Below, piece by piece: positions 53,458 through 63,560 of a stretch of 64,000 bases of DNA. The notes under the pieces are model-generated. The model was not told where the DNA came from, ran no database searches, and saw only the letters and a program-made list of their open reading frames with translations. The translations under genes and the position numbers were made by a program. The first letter of the stretch is position 1; each line of letters begins with the position of its first letter. Source of the DNA: Pseudorasbora parva (Eukaryota > Chordata > Actinopteri > Cypriniformes > Gobionidae); NCBI RefSeq assembly GCF_024679245.1, contig NC_090173.1:8075428-8139427 (forward strand), given 5' to 3'.

Positions 53458-54614
53458 AGGGGGGGTGAAATGCTGTTTCATGCATACTGATCTTTTTACA
53501 CTGTTAAAGACTTGGAATCCCATACTAAACATAGACAAAGTTTCAAAAGTTAAGGTGGACGTTTGATGGGAGTATTTCTTTGTCAAAAATACTACTTCCG
53601 GTTAGTCATAAGTTTCGGCAAGTTTTTTGAGATCATGCGTCCCCATTGACGTTAGTGGGGGCGGAATTTCCTTGTATGGGCCTTACGGACAATTCTACCG
53701 GAAGCGCGTGAGAGAGAGCGAGGGAGAGAGCGAAAGCAACAGCCTACGCCCATCAAAGCGCTGGTTTGTAGATTGCTGGACAGGTGACAATTACACATAA
53801 TGTCACCAAAAAAGTGCGTTTTTGGTTGCCAGACCAAGACAGTCTTGCACAGATTCTCCAAAACAGCGCGTTAAGGCAACAGTGGATGTAATTTGCTTTT
53901 CCGGATCAGCAACTGAGTTGCGCGAATGTTTATATCTGTTCGCTGCATTTCGGTGCCGACTGTTTCATAAACAAGGCCCAGCTCGACGCCGCATTTACCC
54001 AATCGCCTAATGCTGAAGGATGGAGCAGTCCCAACGTTAGAAGGGTGAGTGAGACTGCTTCAAATGTCTCTACACAAACCACGCGTAAACACACAAACAC
54101 ACGTGCACAACTGCACTTCCCACATGTACACCTTCAAAGACAAAAATACGACGATATAATTCAAGTATAAATATGTAAATAACACAAGCCGCTAAGCATA
54201 TTATATAGTTAGTGTATAACTTGTAACTTACCACATACAGACGTCCTGCTCTAGTCGTTTTTGCTGCTGCTCCTGTTCAACTGCAGCCTCTGGGTCTGAT
54301 TCCGGATCATAGATGTATGGCTGTATCTGATTAAAAGCCATATTTTTATTTTGAATAAAGTTTTTTTCCCGCTGTTAGGGATGACGGACTCGACTCAACA
54401 CTACAGCGCTGCTGTACACGTCATTATTTAGCTCCGCTCACACGACACGCCCCCACCCGCTCGGCTTTTTTCGGAAAGACTCGGAACAGCGCATCTTTCT
54501 TATATAATTATTAAAAAAATAAAGACTTTTCGGAGATATGCAGGATGCAATGCTACTCTATAGGTACTCAAGATTGACATGACACTGACTGAAACTGAGT
54601 GTTTCACCCCCCCT
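53458..54614 (-). mobile_element. Kolobok-like element, copy 3
   Basis: Ends AGGGGGGGTGAAA, TTAA on both sides (53454-53457, 54615-54618), 1157 bp. It is the reverse of copy 2. The THAP exon lies on the plus strand (53800-54043, ending at donor GTGAGT). The 'YDPES' exon lies on the minus strand near 54250-54343 and ends in a clear donor GTAAGT that is damaged in copy 2. Confidence 0.9.
53800..54043 (+). pseudogene. THAP zinc-finger exon of Kolobok copy 3
   Basis: MSPKKCVFGCQTKTVLHRFS opens at 53800. After an indel near 53862 the frame continues with 'CSLHF' and 'LKDGAVPTL', and a GTGAGT donor closes the exon. Same features and same defects as the copy at 47107-47346. Confidence 0.78.
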
Positions 54615-55569
54615 TTAAAGGCAAAATCGGATGTGTGGAGAAAATGTAGTCTAATAAGAGATCAGGAAAATAACATCATAAGCGGCTTTGCGGCTTGCAA
54701 AGCATGCCATAAAGTTTTGGCGTTTGATAGCCGGAAGCTAGGCACGTCTTCTCTTAGAAAGCATGTCGAAACTTGCAGGAGCACAGCAGGGGTTGCCAGT
54801 GCGACAACTGACAAGTACTTTGCCAAAGGCTACAAACCTCCAAGAGGGGAAGACAAGGAAGCGATAACACAATTGGTTGTGCAATTTGTGTGCCGAGACG
54901 TTAGATCATTTGAGACTGTGTGCGGTGATGGATTTTTGGAACTGGCACAGGGCTTAATAGACATTGGTGCACGAGCTGGCCTTGTGGACGCGCGTCAGCA
55001 CTACCATTTGGTGTCAGACGTTGCGGCCATCTGATGTCAGGCCTGCACCTATATGCTTGTGGAACGTGTGTGTAGGCTGGATATCCATTTGTAGTGGTTC
55101 CTAAGTATAGCAACCTCATATGTGTATTCTTTCATGGTACCAAGCTACCCTACTCGGCTAGCCTTGTGTCTTTCCCTTTCCCTGAAACCAGGTTGGAACC
55201 ACCCCAGACACCGCCATATGTTGCACTACGCCATATAGTGCTAGGTTAGCCCTTATGTGTATTTTGCCACCTCTCCTTTTATTTGGAGGATGTGGCTCTG
55301 CAGCGTTCCATCTTTCGAGATGGTACGCTTTCCCAGCATTATCCAATAGTCACTCTGAATGGGTCTTGCAGGAACTGCAGTGACGGACCATCTTTACTTG
55401 GAGCCCTAACTTGCCGCTTCAATACAGGGGCAGTTTAGCAAGCTCAAGCATAGCGCTGGAAGAGCCAGCATCCTGCTGTGTTGGTAGGGATCCCAATTCA
55501 TCGGTCAGTTGCGACGTACGTCTCAGTTCCCTACTTCAGGGAGAGGAGGTTGCATATGTAACAGAGACG

Positions 55570-56060
55570 TTTTTTTTTCTGAATTAAGTTGAAGGAAATT
55601 ACTAGTCATCCATTTTTTATATCAGCTATGCATTCCGTAAGATGCAACATCGGGTTTCTCAGTGCTATCTGAGATGCTGAGGAGATGAAACTGATGAGGA
55701 AGATTATTTCCAAAGCAATCTTTAGTGACAACAGTGACAGTCCTGGCAAATTTGAAGTGAGAGGACGGCTTTGCAGCCTTAGCAAAATTAAGTGTACATG
55801 ATACTATGTAATGATCTGAGATGTCATCACTCTGCTGCAGAATTTCAACTGTATCAACATTTATTCCATGAGACAGTGTTATGTCTAAAGTATAATGGTG
55901 TGGCGATGAGTGGGTCCTGACACGTGCTGCTTAACTACAATATTTTAGCATTGTAGAATTGCTTCGAGCGGCGTGTGGGCCATGTATACAGCGTGAGTGG
56001 ATGGGCAGGGAGAACTGTTGGAAATGCCGTCCATGCTGATAAACTGTAAATGAACAGAGG
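55570..56060 (-). pseudogene. LINE fragment: RT edge and endonuclease part, block copy 2
   Basis: 55578-55645 matches 5990-6060 of block copy 1, then 55650-56060 matches the endonuclease region at 11490-11960 ('tttcaactgtatcaacattt', 'gcgatgagtgggtcctga'). The reverse transcriptase in between (6060-7460) is missing here. Confidence 0.75.
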
Positions 56061-56915
56061 TAAGACTGCTGTGTATATATACCTCTTTTTGTTTTTTAGC
56101 TGAGTGCTCTCCACTTGTGCTCCTCCTGAATGGTGTTAATAGAACATAATTTACACAGTGCCTGAAATATAGTTCCTAGCCTGCTAGCCATATCAACCTA
56201 GAAAATTGCAATTTTTAATTTTTCGCCAGTCTTAGTACACCGTGTAACTACAGAATAGTCAAGTTTTAAATAGGAAAAATATCAAAATTCTTTGGTCATT
56301 TTTCAGTGAGATGCTAATGGTCTAATCATATCTAATCAATGCTCTATGCTAAGCAGTGATGCCAGAAACGCGTTACTATTTCCAAACCAGTAATCAGATT
56401 AAAGTTACTTATCCAAGTCACTGTGAGTTACTATATTAGTAATTTTCCTTAGTAAAAACCGACAGCTTATCAAAATCAAAAGTCTGACTGGAGCCCGTGT
56501 TTTTTATTTACTTTTTTTTACATTGTTGCAGCCATTAAAATAGTTCAGTTTTGTTTTTAATGTTAAAGTAGTTATATTTCGTTTCGCTTCTTTAGTACGC
56601 TAATTTAGAAAAATGTTTAGAGCAATTTTTTGTTTGTTAAATTTACGTTTATAAAGGCAAGACAAGTCATGAGTTGGTTTGAGAGGCTAAATCAATTAAA
56701 CATGTGGTTAACTCACTGTCGGCCGCTTTTGTCGTCACATATCAAAAGCGACTTACAAAAAGGGGAGAGCACTAGAAGCGACGAAACATGCAAGGGCAAC
56801 AACCTGAAAGTGCTGTTAGAACTCTCAGTTAATCAAGCACAGTACACTTTTTTTTCCCTCCCTTCAACTGCAGTGATAGGAGAAGCCGTGTTTCTGAATG
56901 ACAGAGCCTAACGAC
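56061..56915. other. No gene recognised
   Basis: AT-rich text with a MITE-like stretch near 56350-56460 ('acgcgttactatttcc'). No supported coding region. Confidence 0.35.
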
Positions 56916-58041
56916 GACATGTAGATGGAGAAGAGAAGGGCCCAAGCACTGAGCCCTGGGGAACCCCAGTAGCTAGATGATGTGCCTTAAGGCAGGTGTA
57001 CACGGTGCGATTTCGTACGACCTCGCAGACGATTTTTTTTTCTCAGAAGAAATCGGGTGGACATCGTGGATGCTCGTATGGTCGCGGCTCGCAGTGTGTG
57101 AGAGGAAATACGGGAGGAGCTGAGCACGTTAGGAGCACATCCCGACCTTACGATAATTTTTAAGCATGTTTAAAAAGTTTGGGGAGTCGGCACGATTTTT
57201 ACCTGCATATGGCTGTCCCCTATTGCCAAATCATGCACAAGCACGTCACATAGGCTCAATCTTTCAGTATTATTAGCTCAGTGGCTGCAAACATACAGCA
57301 TTCACACACACACACACACACTCTTTCTCTCTCTCATGCACACCCTTCTCTCTCCCTCTGGTTGTTTAAGTTGAAAGGAATAGCTGTACTGGTCTCTGCT
57401 TTTCAACAAATCATTTGCACACAATTTTTCTTTATTTTTTGTATCTGAAACTATAGCAGCAACATTAAAAGCTCCGGTCTCTGTGCTTAACACGAAAGCT
57501 TGTGGATTGCGGCCGGCTCCCGGTGCAAACAGTCGTGCCGTGTACCAGCTGATATGTGCGATGATCAAATTAAATGACTCGTAGCGTCTGCAATATCTCA
57601 CAACCTCCTGAGTGTCCGAATTCGCACAGTGTACGCCCGCCTTTAGACACTTCACCTCTCCGACACCCTGTAGGACCTACCTGAGAGGTAAGAGAGCCTG
57701 AGAGAGCAGTTCCTGAGATACCCATCTTTTTAAGTGTTGACAGGAAGATCTGGTGGTTAACTGTGTCAAAAGCAGCAGACAGATCCAGCAGGATGAGCAC
57801 TGAGGATTTTGGAAGCTATTTTGCCAGTCTCAGTGCCTCAGTAAACGAGAGTAGGGCAGTCTCAGTCGAGAGGTCGCTTTTGAAGCCTGATTCGTTGTTG
57901 TCCAGGAGGTTGTTCTGTTCAAGAAACAATGAAAGGCAGAAGGGATGTAGTTTTCTAAAAGTGCTGGATTAAGGGGGTTTCTTAAGCATTGTGGTTACCC
58001 GAGCCTACTTAAATGCTGTGGGAAAGGTTCCCAATATTGAT
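56916..58041 (-). pseudogene. Third LINE: reverse transcriptase fragment split by a MITE
   Basis: On the minus strand 57643-57800 reads 'MLILLDLSAAFDTVNHQIFL' and 'MGISGTALS'. The next motif, TGVPQGSVLGPLLFSIYM, lies at about 56920-56975 beyond the Harbinger-like MITE. Sequence to 58041 is upstream LINE text. It belongs to a different LINE family from the other copies, and its frame is broken. Confidence 0.8.
56990..57642. mobile_element. PIF/Harbinger-like MITE
   Basis: Inverted ends 'aggcaggtgtacacggtgcg' and the complement of 'cgcacagtgtacgcccgcct', with a 3-bp TTA on both sides (56987-56989, 57643-57645). 653 bp, no transposase. A (CA)n and (CT)n stretch lies at 57302-57360. Confidence 0.72.
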
Positions 58042-58068
58042 CGTCCCCGGTTACGACTGTAACCTTAG

Positions 58069-58269
58069 TTCCCTGAGAACAGGGAACGAGACGCTGCGTC
58101 AGCTGACACTATGGTGAACGCCTCCAGCGTGACCGGTGTCTGAGCTACTATCAAATCACAGCAATCCTATTGACCGGCGACAGCCTATGATGTCATCAAG
58201 GTGCGACCAGGAAGTATATAAGGGCGCCTTGCAAACATGACACCAGCTTCTTCGTCTGAAGGGACTGTT
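58069..58269. repeat. Left inverted terminal repeat of the DIRS-like element
   Basis: It pairs with 62271-62469. Shared text includes 'gcctccagcgtgaccggtgt', 'gcaatcctattgaccggcga' and 'gaagtatataagggcgcc'. A TATA-like tatataag lies at 58215-58222, facing inward. Confidence 0.92.
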
Positions 58270-58301
58270 CGCAGGCAGGCCCCGAGGCATGGCAAAAGTG
58301 A

Positions 58302-58409
58302 TGCAGCGTCTCGTTCCCTGTTCTCAGGGAACTAAGGTTACAGTCGTAACCGGGGACGTTCCCTTTCGAAAGGGAACTCGAGCTGCGTCAGCTGACGCTA
58401 TGGGGAACG
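58302..58409. repeat. Internal complementary region (circle junction)
   Basis: 58302-58358 is the reverse complement of the left end 58042-58098 (56 of 57 bp), and 58359-58409 is the reverse complement of the right end 62419-62469 (51 of 51 bp). The seam between 58358 and 58359 therefore equals base 62469 joined to base 58042. This template is used in DIRS replication to close a circular DNA. Confidence 0.9.
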
Positions 58410-58969
58410 ATATACCCACGCCGCCATGCCGAGGGGAGTGCATGCCTACTGGCAGTGACAACTGTCAGGACAAGCAAATTCAACTGAAATGCCTGAACCA
58501 CTCCCCCTCTGGTCACATTAGGCTGTCAGTGACAGCATTCCCTACGGTCATAGCCCGAGCTGTGGCCTTGGGGCACCTTCATGTACCCTACCCCGGCCGC
58601 TCAAAGGCCTGGAACCAACCTGTTTGACAGAAAGGGTTCCTTTAAGGGAATGTGGCTAGGGGACCCAAGGGCGCCCCAGCCAGTCACTATTCGGGAAGAA
58701 CTTCACCGAATGCCACCAGGGAGGCTTGACCTGGCGTCACTATGCGGGACGCTTCCGTCTGCCAGCCCAGTCTGTTAACAACAGAGCCTCTGGAAACTCG
58801 CCTCTGGAGAGGCATCAAGCTGAGGAACTGCGAACTGGCAGTGTCCGCCTCAGGCCGGAACTCAGAGACGGGCTATCCTGGAGAACAGCGCTCAGCGTAG
58901 TGCTTTCCTACCCTTGCTAGCGAGGGGAGTCAGCTGCTCGATCCTAGGATCTACCGAGCACATACATTA

Positions 58970-59945
58970 CAGGGGTGCTCAGGAGGCCTGAGAAGGCCTA
59001 CAGGCTGATCTCACAGGGAGGCCCCGAGGGGCCTACGACCAACTGACCAGGCCCAGGCGGCCGTAAGCTCACAGACAACCCTCATAAGAGGGGAGCTCTT
59101 AAGCCTGCCTGGTAGGTACCATGCTGTAGGCAACCTATGCAGGTCCCTGTCCTGTAAGGACCGCATAGCAGCAGTGTAAACTCGTCGTGCTAGAGTATGC
59201 GCCCGCCATCAGGTGCTGCCGGCTAGGACCGAAGCCTGATGGCAGGAACCACTAGCTGTCAGCTTGAGCCAGTTATGTGTCTCCGTCCAAGGAACTCATT
59301 CCCCCTGGGAGGCCCCGCAGGGCCTACTACTTGCCAGGCTACTCGTAGCCGGCACTGAGACCAGGGAACGACCTCAGGGAGGCCTGGTGAGGCCTGCTAC
59401 CTGATAGCAGACCATGCTAGCCGCCCTGGCTAGCAACCATGCTCACTGTCATAGGAACCGGGAACCGGGGCTCACCCTCCGGGAGGCCTAGCGAGGCCTA
59501 ATCCCTGTCACCCAGTGGCCGAGGCCCTGGACCACCCCCTCAGGGGAAGCCAGATGAGGCCTGCTGCAACCCAGCAGGCCCTCCGGGAGGCCTGGTGAGG
59601 CCTGCTACCTGCCATCTGGTGACTGGAGCCCAGGAACTGTTATCCAGCGCTAGTTCCCTGGAGTACCCCCTCAGGGGAAGCCAGATGAGGCCTGCTGCAT
59701 CCCAGCAGGCCCTCAGGGAGGCCCCGCGAGGCCTACTACCTGTCATCCAGTGACTGAAGCCCAGGAACGACCCCTTGGGGGAAGCCAGACGAGGCTTACT
59801 GCTACCACAGCAGGCCCTCAGGGAGGCCTGGTGAGGCCTACTACCTGCCGTCTGAAGCACGGGAATACCCTCTCAAGGGAAGCCCGGCAAGGCCTGCTGC
59901 ACCCCAGCAGGCCCTCAGGGAGGCCTAGGGAGGCCTACTAACTGT
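58970..59945. repeat. GC-rich tandem repeat inside the DIRS-like element
   Basis: Units of about 100 bp built around 'ggaggcctggtgaggcctgc' and 'gaagccagatgaggcctgct' are clear at 59539-59945 (four units), with more diverged ones before. Open frames on both strands here are by-products of the repeat and are not annotated as genes. Confidence 0.85.
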
Positions 59946-61490
59946 TGGATGAATGCTGGCCGCTCCAAGTCGGGCTGACAGTGGCTGTCTGCTTGGCTGA
60001 CGAAGACCTAGACATCCAGTTACCACCTGGGGACTCACCCCAGGGAGGCCATGATGGTCCTGCTTGTCGACGAGGTACTGCTGAAGCCGACATCGTAGGG
60101 GATATTCCTCCCAGGCGCACATTGGCCCGATGTCGCGACTCACCCGCAAGGAGGCCTGCTGAGGCCTCCTGCTCAGAGTCCACTGCCAGGACTGCCCAAG
60201 CTGGCTGCTCACAGCCAGCTGGTAGCCCATGCCCCTCCCGGGGCTGGCTTCATCCCGGAGCCTCACGGGGTCCTCCATGCGATGACGCAGTCCCATCCGG
60301 CAGTGCCTACAGACATAGCCTAAACACATTGCCAAAAGCAGTGTACTCAGCAGAAAGTACCTAGACCCTCAAAGCGAGGGGAGTACAACTTACGTCACCT
60401 GCGTCAGGGCGGCCGCTCTTCCTTCATGCAGCGGCCTACCGTTCACGCTAGGGCGTCAGCCATGGCAATGCTTCGGCTTCCAGGGGAGCATCCGACCGAA
60501 CCATTACGAAGCACGCAGGTTGGAAGTGCAGCTCAACCCGAGCCCTAAAAGGTGGAGCAGAAGACACAGAGCAGAGGGCAAAAAATATTCACAAATATGC
60601 TACCCACCGGCCCAACATCCTCCAGGATGGGGCCAGGGGCCGCCAGAAGGTGGCAGCCACAACAAGCTCTGGAAAGCGGGGTTTTTGCAAAACTAGCCCA
60701 ACCACGTACAAGCGTGGGACGCCAAACCCCGCCCCACGACCACTGGCTAAGTCGCTGTTCATTCTGCTTCACACCAACCTGCATTACTAAAAACCCCAAA
60801 ACGCAGAGAAGGGGGCGGGCCTTGACCGGACGACTCTAATGTAAGAGGAGGCTGACTAGGGATGCGAAAGAAAATGCCCTGCAATATTCAAACCGAGGGC
60901 CTCGGGCGATAATTACTTTCCTTCTTTGGAAAGAAATGCCCCCCATCCCGTAAAAGCCTAGGCCAACCGATGCAGTGGCCCGGAGAGGGCCAGCCTACAT
61001 AAGAGTATTATACGCGGCTCGGGGGAGCGAAAAAACCTCAATAATACTCCGTCCAAGCCCTGCGAGGCTAGACATAAATCTGTAGTTCGTGCGTAAGCCT
61101 AAACTCACCCTCCCGTCTATGAAATTCCACGAGGGGCAACGTTGACCGCTTTACCCTGGGGTGGCTAAGAGCTTCCTGTTTGACTAGGAGAGCACACTCG
61201 CCTAAAACAACAGCACATTCCTACAAGAATGAGCGGTTGCCTCAATACTGCTTCATCACACAGAGAGAAGGCAAAAAAACTGTTCGCACAGCTGTACATA
61301 CAATGGCGGCTATTATCTCCTAGCAAAGCTAGCTCTAAACATACCACATAATGGCATCTAAAAAATTGTTCTAGCCACCGGACAGGGGAACTACAGGGCC
61401 CTATGGTGTCCTCCATCGATACCGTGATCCCCAAACCCTTGGCGGGGAGCATGAAGTCTCACACAACATAAATGTATATGTATGTATGTA
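59946..61490. other. DIRS-like interior without recognised genes
   Basis: GC-rich, with open stretches on both strands (for example 59925-60335 minus and 61165-61452 minus) that show no reverse transcriptase, RNase H or tyrosine recombinase motif. Confidence 0.4.
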
Positions 61491-61499
61491 TACGTGTAT

Positions 61500-61770
61500 G
61501 CCCTGCCATCTAAACTTCCTGAAACATAGTTGAAAGAAGCTCAGATGGCAGGGTTGGAGCTCTTAGTGCCCCCGCCTACCCGGATCTTTCTAGATTATTC
61601 TTAACAGCAATCCGGGGCTAGAACACATACCCATATCCACCCATCCTCCAAACATCAGCATTTAACACCCGCTGATGTCCGTGAATACACTGAATATGGG
61701 TTCTTCCATACCCTCACGATCTCAGTCAGGAGATCAGGAAGGAATGGAAAAGCTCAACTGAGCCGACGGT
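61500..61770 (-). pseudogene. Gag-like remnant of the DIRS-like element
   Basis: The minus strand reads 'EIVRVWKNPYSV' near 61700-61735 and 'LRAPTLPSELLST' near 61535-61575. I recall similar motifs in this order from gag proteins of zebrafish and carp DIRS elements. Stops lie between them, so it is dead. Confidence 0.5.
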
Positions 61771-62270
61771 TTTATGGCCGGGGAGAAATCGATCGTTCCG
61801 TTTAAACGAGCGATCTCTCCTTTAATGCGCCCACATGACGGCCGCAGCCTGCATGCAGCGCGCTCATAACAGCCATCGGCTCAGCATACACAGTCAGGAT
61901 GGCTGAGAAATTAATTTCCCTTCTCACCAGCCATCCCTACGAGCATTCGTGATTAGTCTCGTCAGTCGCTAGATCGCCGGAGGGAAACATCCTCTCGCGG
62001 CGATCGGCGACCCCATCCGAGGGACTGTGACGTGCATCCGCGCTCAGCCTCAGCGTGAGCGGGGATCACATCACTAATCTCAGATGCAAATACGCTCTTC
62101 CCTCAGGAAGAGCGCTAGACGAGAACGGAGCGATCTCGGATTGAAAACTTCGCTCACATTACACACAATCGAACAAATGACTCCACAAGAGCTTGACTGT
62201 GCATGCTCTTAATCCCAGGCAGAAAATAAATGAATCTGGATTACCTTTGACTTGAAGCATTCAGACAAAA

Positions 62271-62469
62271 ACAGTCCCTGAAGACGAAGATGCTGGTGTC
62301 ATGTTTGCAAGGCGCCCTTATATACTTCCTGGTCGCACCTTGATGACATCATAGGCTGTCGCCGGTCAATAGGATTGCTGTGATTTGATAGTAGCTCAGA
62401 CACCGGTCACGCTGGAGGCGTTCCCCATAGCGTCAGCTGACGCAGCTCGAGTTCCCTTTCGAAAGGGAA
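62271..62469. repeat. Right inverted terminal repeat of the DIRS-like element
   Basis: Counterpart of 58069-58269, ending ttccctttcgaaagggaa, itself a short palindrome. A TATA-like box faces inward at 62317-62324. Confidence 0.92.
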
Positions 62470-62930
62470 ATAAAGATTGCAATATGAGAGAGCGACCTAA
62501 GTAGTTGTAAGTTCATTTAATCTCATTAACTTTTATTGAAGATAATTGTGCTTTGTGTGACTTATTTGTGTTACTTATTTTAAGTTTCATTTACGAAACT
62601 TAAGTTCAATGCACTTTAAAACATCACAAATATTCTAAATTCTTTATTAACCCTGTATTCTTTGGATAAATAATTAAATGCATGTAAATTCTACATGATT
62701 TAAATAACAATAGCCTACATTTTTTAAAAATTAAAACAGATAGGCTATGATTTAGTTATATCACTAGATGTCCACAAGAATTAAGGACTCAATTGCATGC
62801 GTTGTTGCTAGCAGAAAAAAAAACTAGAAGATTGGAGATGTTTTCCATGATGGAGGAAATTTTAAAACAACAATAAAAACATTAAGCATGAATTAATGGA
62901 TATTAATGTACATGTTTTGTAAAGTTTTAC
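62470..62930. other. No gene recognised
   Basis: Very AT-rich. The flank just beyond the DIRS-like element is not obviously LINE. Confidence 0.35.
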
Positions 62931-63560
62931 CGCTGTAACACTGTTTTAGTGTTTTTTGGAGATTCTAATTTAAAAATGTTACATGCCTTTAAGAAAAACT
63001 GAACATGTGTTCTTGGAATGTTACAAATCAACGTTACTAGAATGTTAGCCATTAATTAAAATTAAGTTGAAACATTGAAAGCTTTTGAATCTTTTTTTAA
63101 AAAACCTTGAAGAAATCATTCCATTCACATCAAGGAACCCTTTCACATTCCGATAACCAAAACAGAATGTTAAGAAAAACTGGACATGTGTTCTTGGAAT
63201 GTTACAAATCAACGTTACTAGAATGTTAGCCATTAATTAAAATCAAGTTAAAACATTGAAAGCATTTGAATCTTTTTTTTAAAAAAAACCTTGAAGAAAT
63301 CATTCCATTCACATCAAGAACCAAAACAGAATGTTAAGAAAAAATGTAAAATGTTCAGAAAATGTTAGCTGGCTTTCTAGCAGTATAGATTTTCAACAAT
63401 CTTGCGAACCTGTTTAACTGATTGGAAGTTTAAAAAAAAAGATACCCTTAAAAATGAATGAGGAAATCATTCTCTGAAGAACAGCTTGGCATTACTAGTC
63501 CCTCAACATTTCATTCCAGTCAGTTTTGGGGCCATTTAGATATTTTGTCATGCTCTGGTA
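62931..63560. repeat. Duplicated non-coding block, copy A3, with internal tandem copy
   Basis: It matches 11961-12430. Inside, about 62985-63175 and 63170-63340 are direct repeats ('gttcttggaatgttacaaat', 'acgttactagaatgttagcc'), so this copy carries an extra unit. Confidence 0.75.

Larger units (their letters stand above)
53145..55034 (+). mobile_element. hAT element with BED-finger transposase, right end lost
   Basis: The left end reads caggttgggttcccgcgg, with subterminal 'acgggcggg' words as in some hAT families. The transposase start (53394) and BED finger follow. The right terminus is absent, the text changing near 55000 to DIRS-like 3' sequence. Kolobok copy 3 is nested in its coding region. 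Confidence 0.65.
53394..55034 (+). pseudogene. hAT transposase N-part with BED zinc finger, split by Kolobok
   Basis: Coding runs 53394-53457 ('MMDEVKVKLASGVYQIVDES') and resumes in the same frame at 54618. The second part reads 'AKSDVWRKCSLI', then a BED finger 'CKACHKVLAFDS' with 'LRKHVETC' (C-x2-C ... H-x3-C), and 'LVVQFVCRDVRSFETVCGDG', typical of hAT transposases. It is truncated after 'GARAGLVDARQ', so the catalytic RNase H-like fold is missing. Kolobok copy 3 sits at a TTAA within the codons for Leu-Lys. Confidence 0.82.
52439..55569 (+). mobile_element. DIRS-like retrotransposon with nested hAT and Kolobok
   Basis: The left end 'ttccctttcaatcggtcac' and the right end '...gcatatgtaacagagacg' correspond to the two different ends of the 58042-62469 element, in opposite orientation. 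The terminal parts are inverted repeats of each other ('aactgaccaatgaattg' against 'caattcatcggtcagtt'). A TATA-like box (tataaata, 52579-52586) lies in the left repeat. A gag-like start follows at 52875. Most of gag and all of pol are missing, and a BED-finger hAT (53145-55034) occupies the middle. No target duplication is seen, as expected for DIRS elements. An internal complementary region was not found. Confidence 0.6.
58042..62469 (-). mobile_element. DIRS-like tyrosine-recombinase retrotransposon, non-autonomous
   Basis: Inverted terminal repeats of about 200 bp (58069-58269, 62271-62469) enclose 4 kb. The left end extends further by 27 bp. Next to the left repeat, 58302-58409 is an exact reverse complement of both element ends joined together, the DIRS internal complementary region. 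In DIRS elements this lies near the 3' end, so the element reads on the minus strand. A gag-like remnant on that strand (61500-61770) agrees. No reverse transcriptase or recombinase was recognised; a GC-rich tandem repeat fills much of the interior. No target duplication was seen, as expected. It interrupts the third LINE. Confidence 0.75.

Noticed and set aside
53246..53586. 114-codon minus-strand frame
   Set aside because: It spans the junction of hAT and Kolobok sequence, so it is an artefact of nesting.
59540..60364. Open frames of 106-139 codons on both strands
   Set aside because: They follow from the GC-rich tandem repeat, which lacks stop codons in several frames. No domain was recognised.
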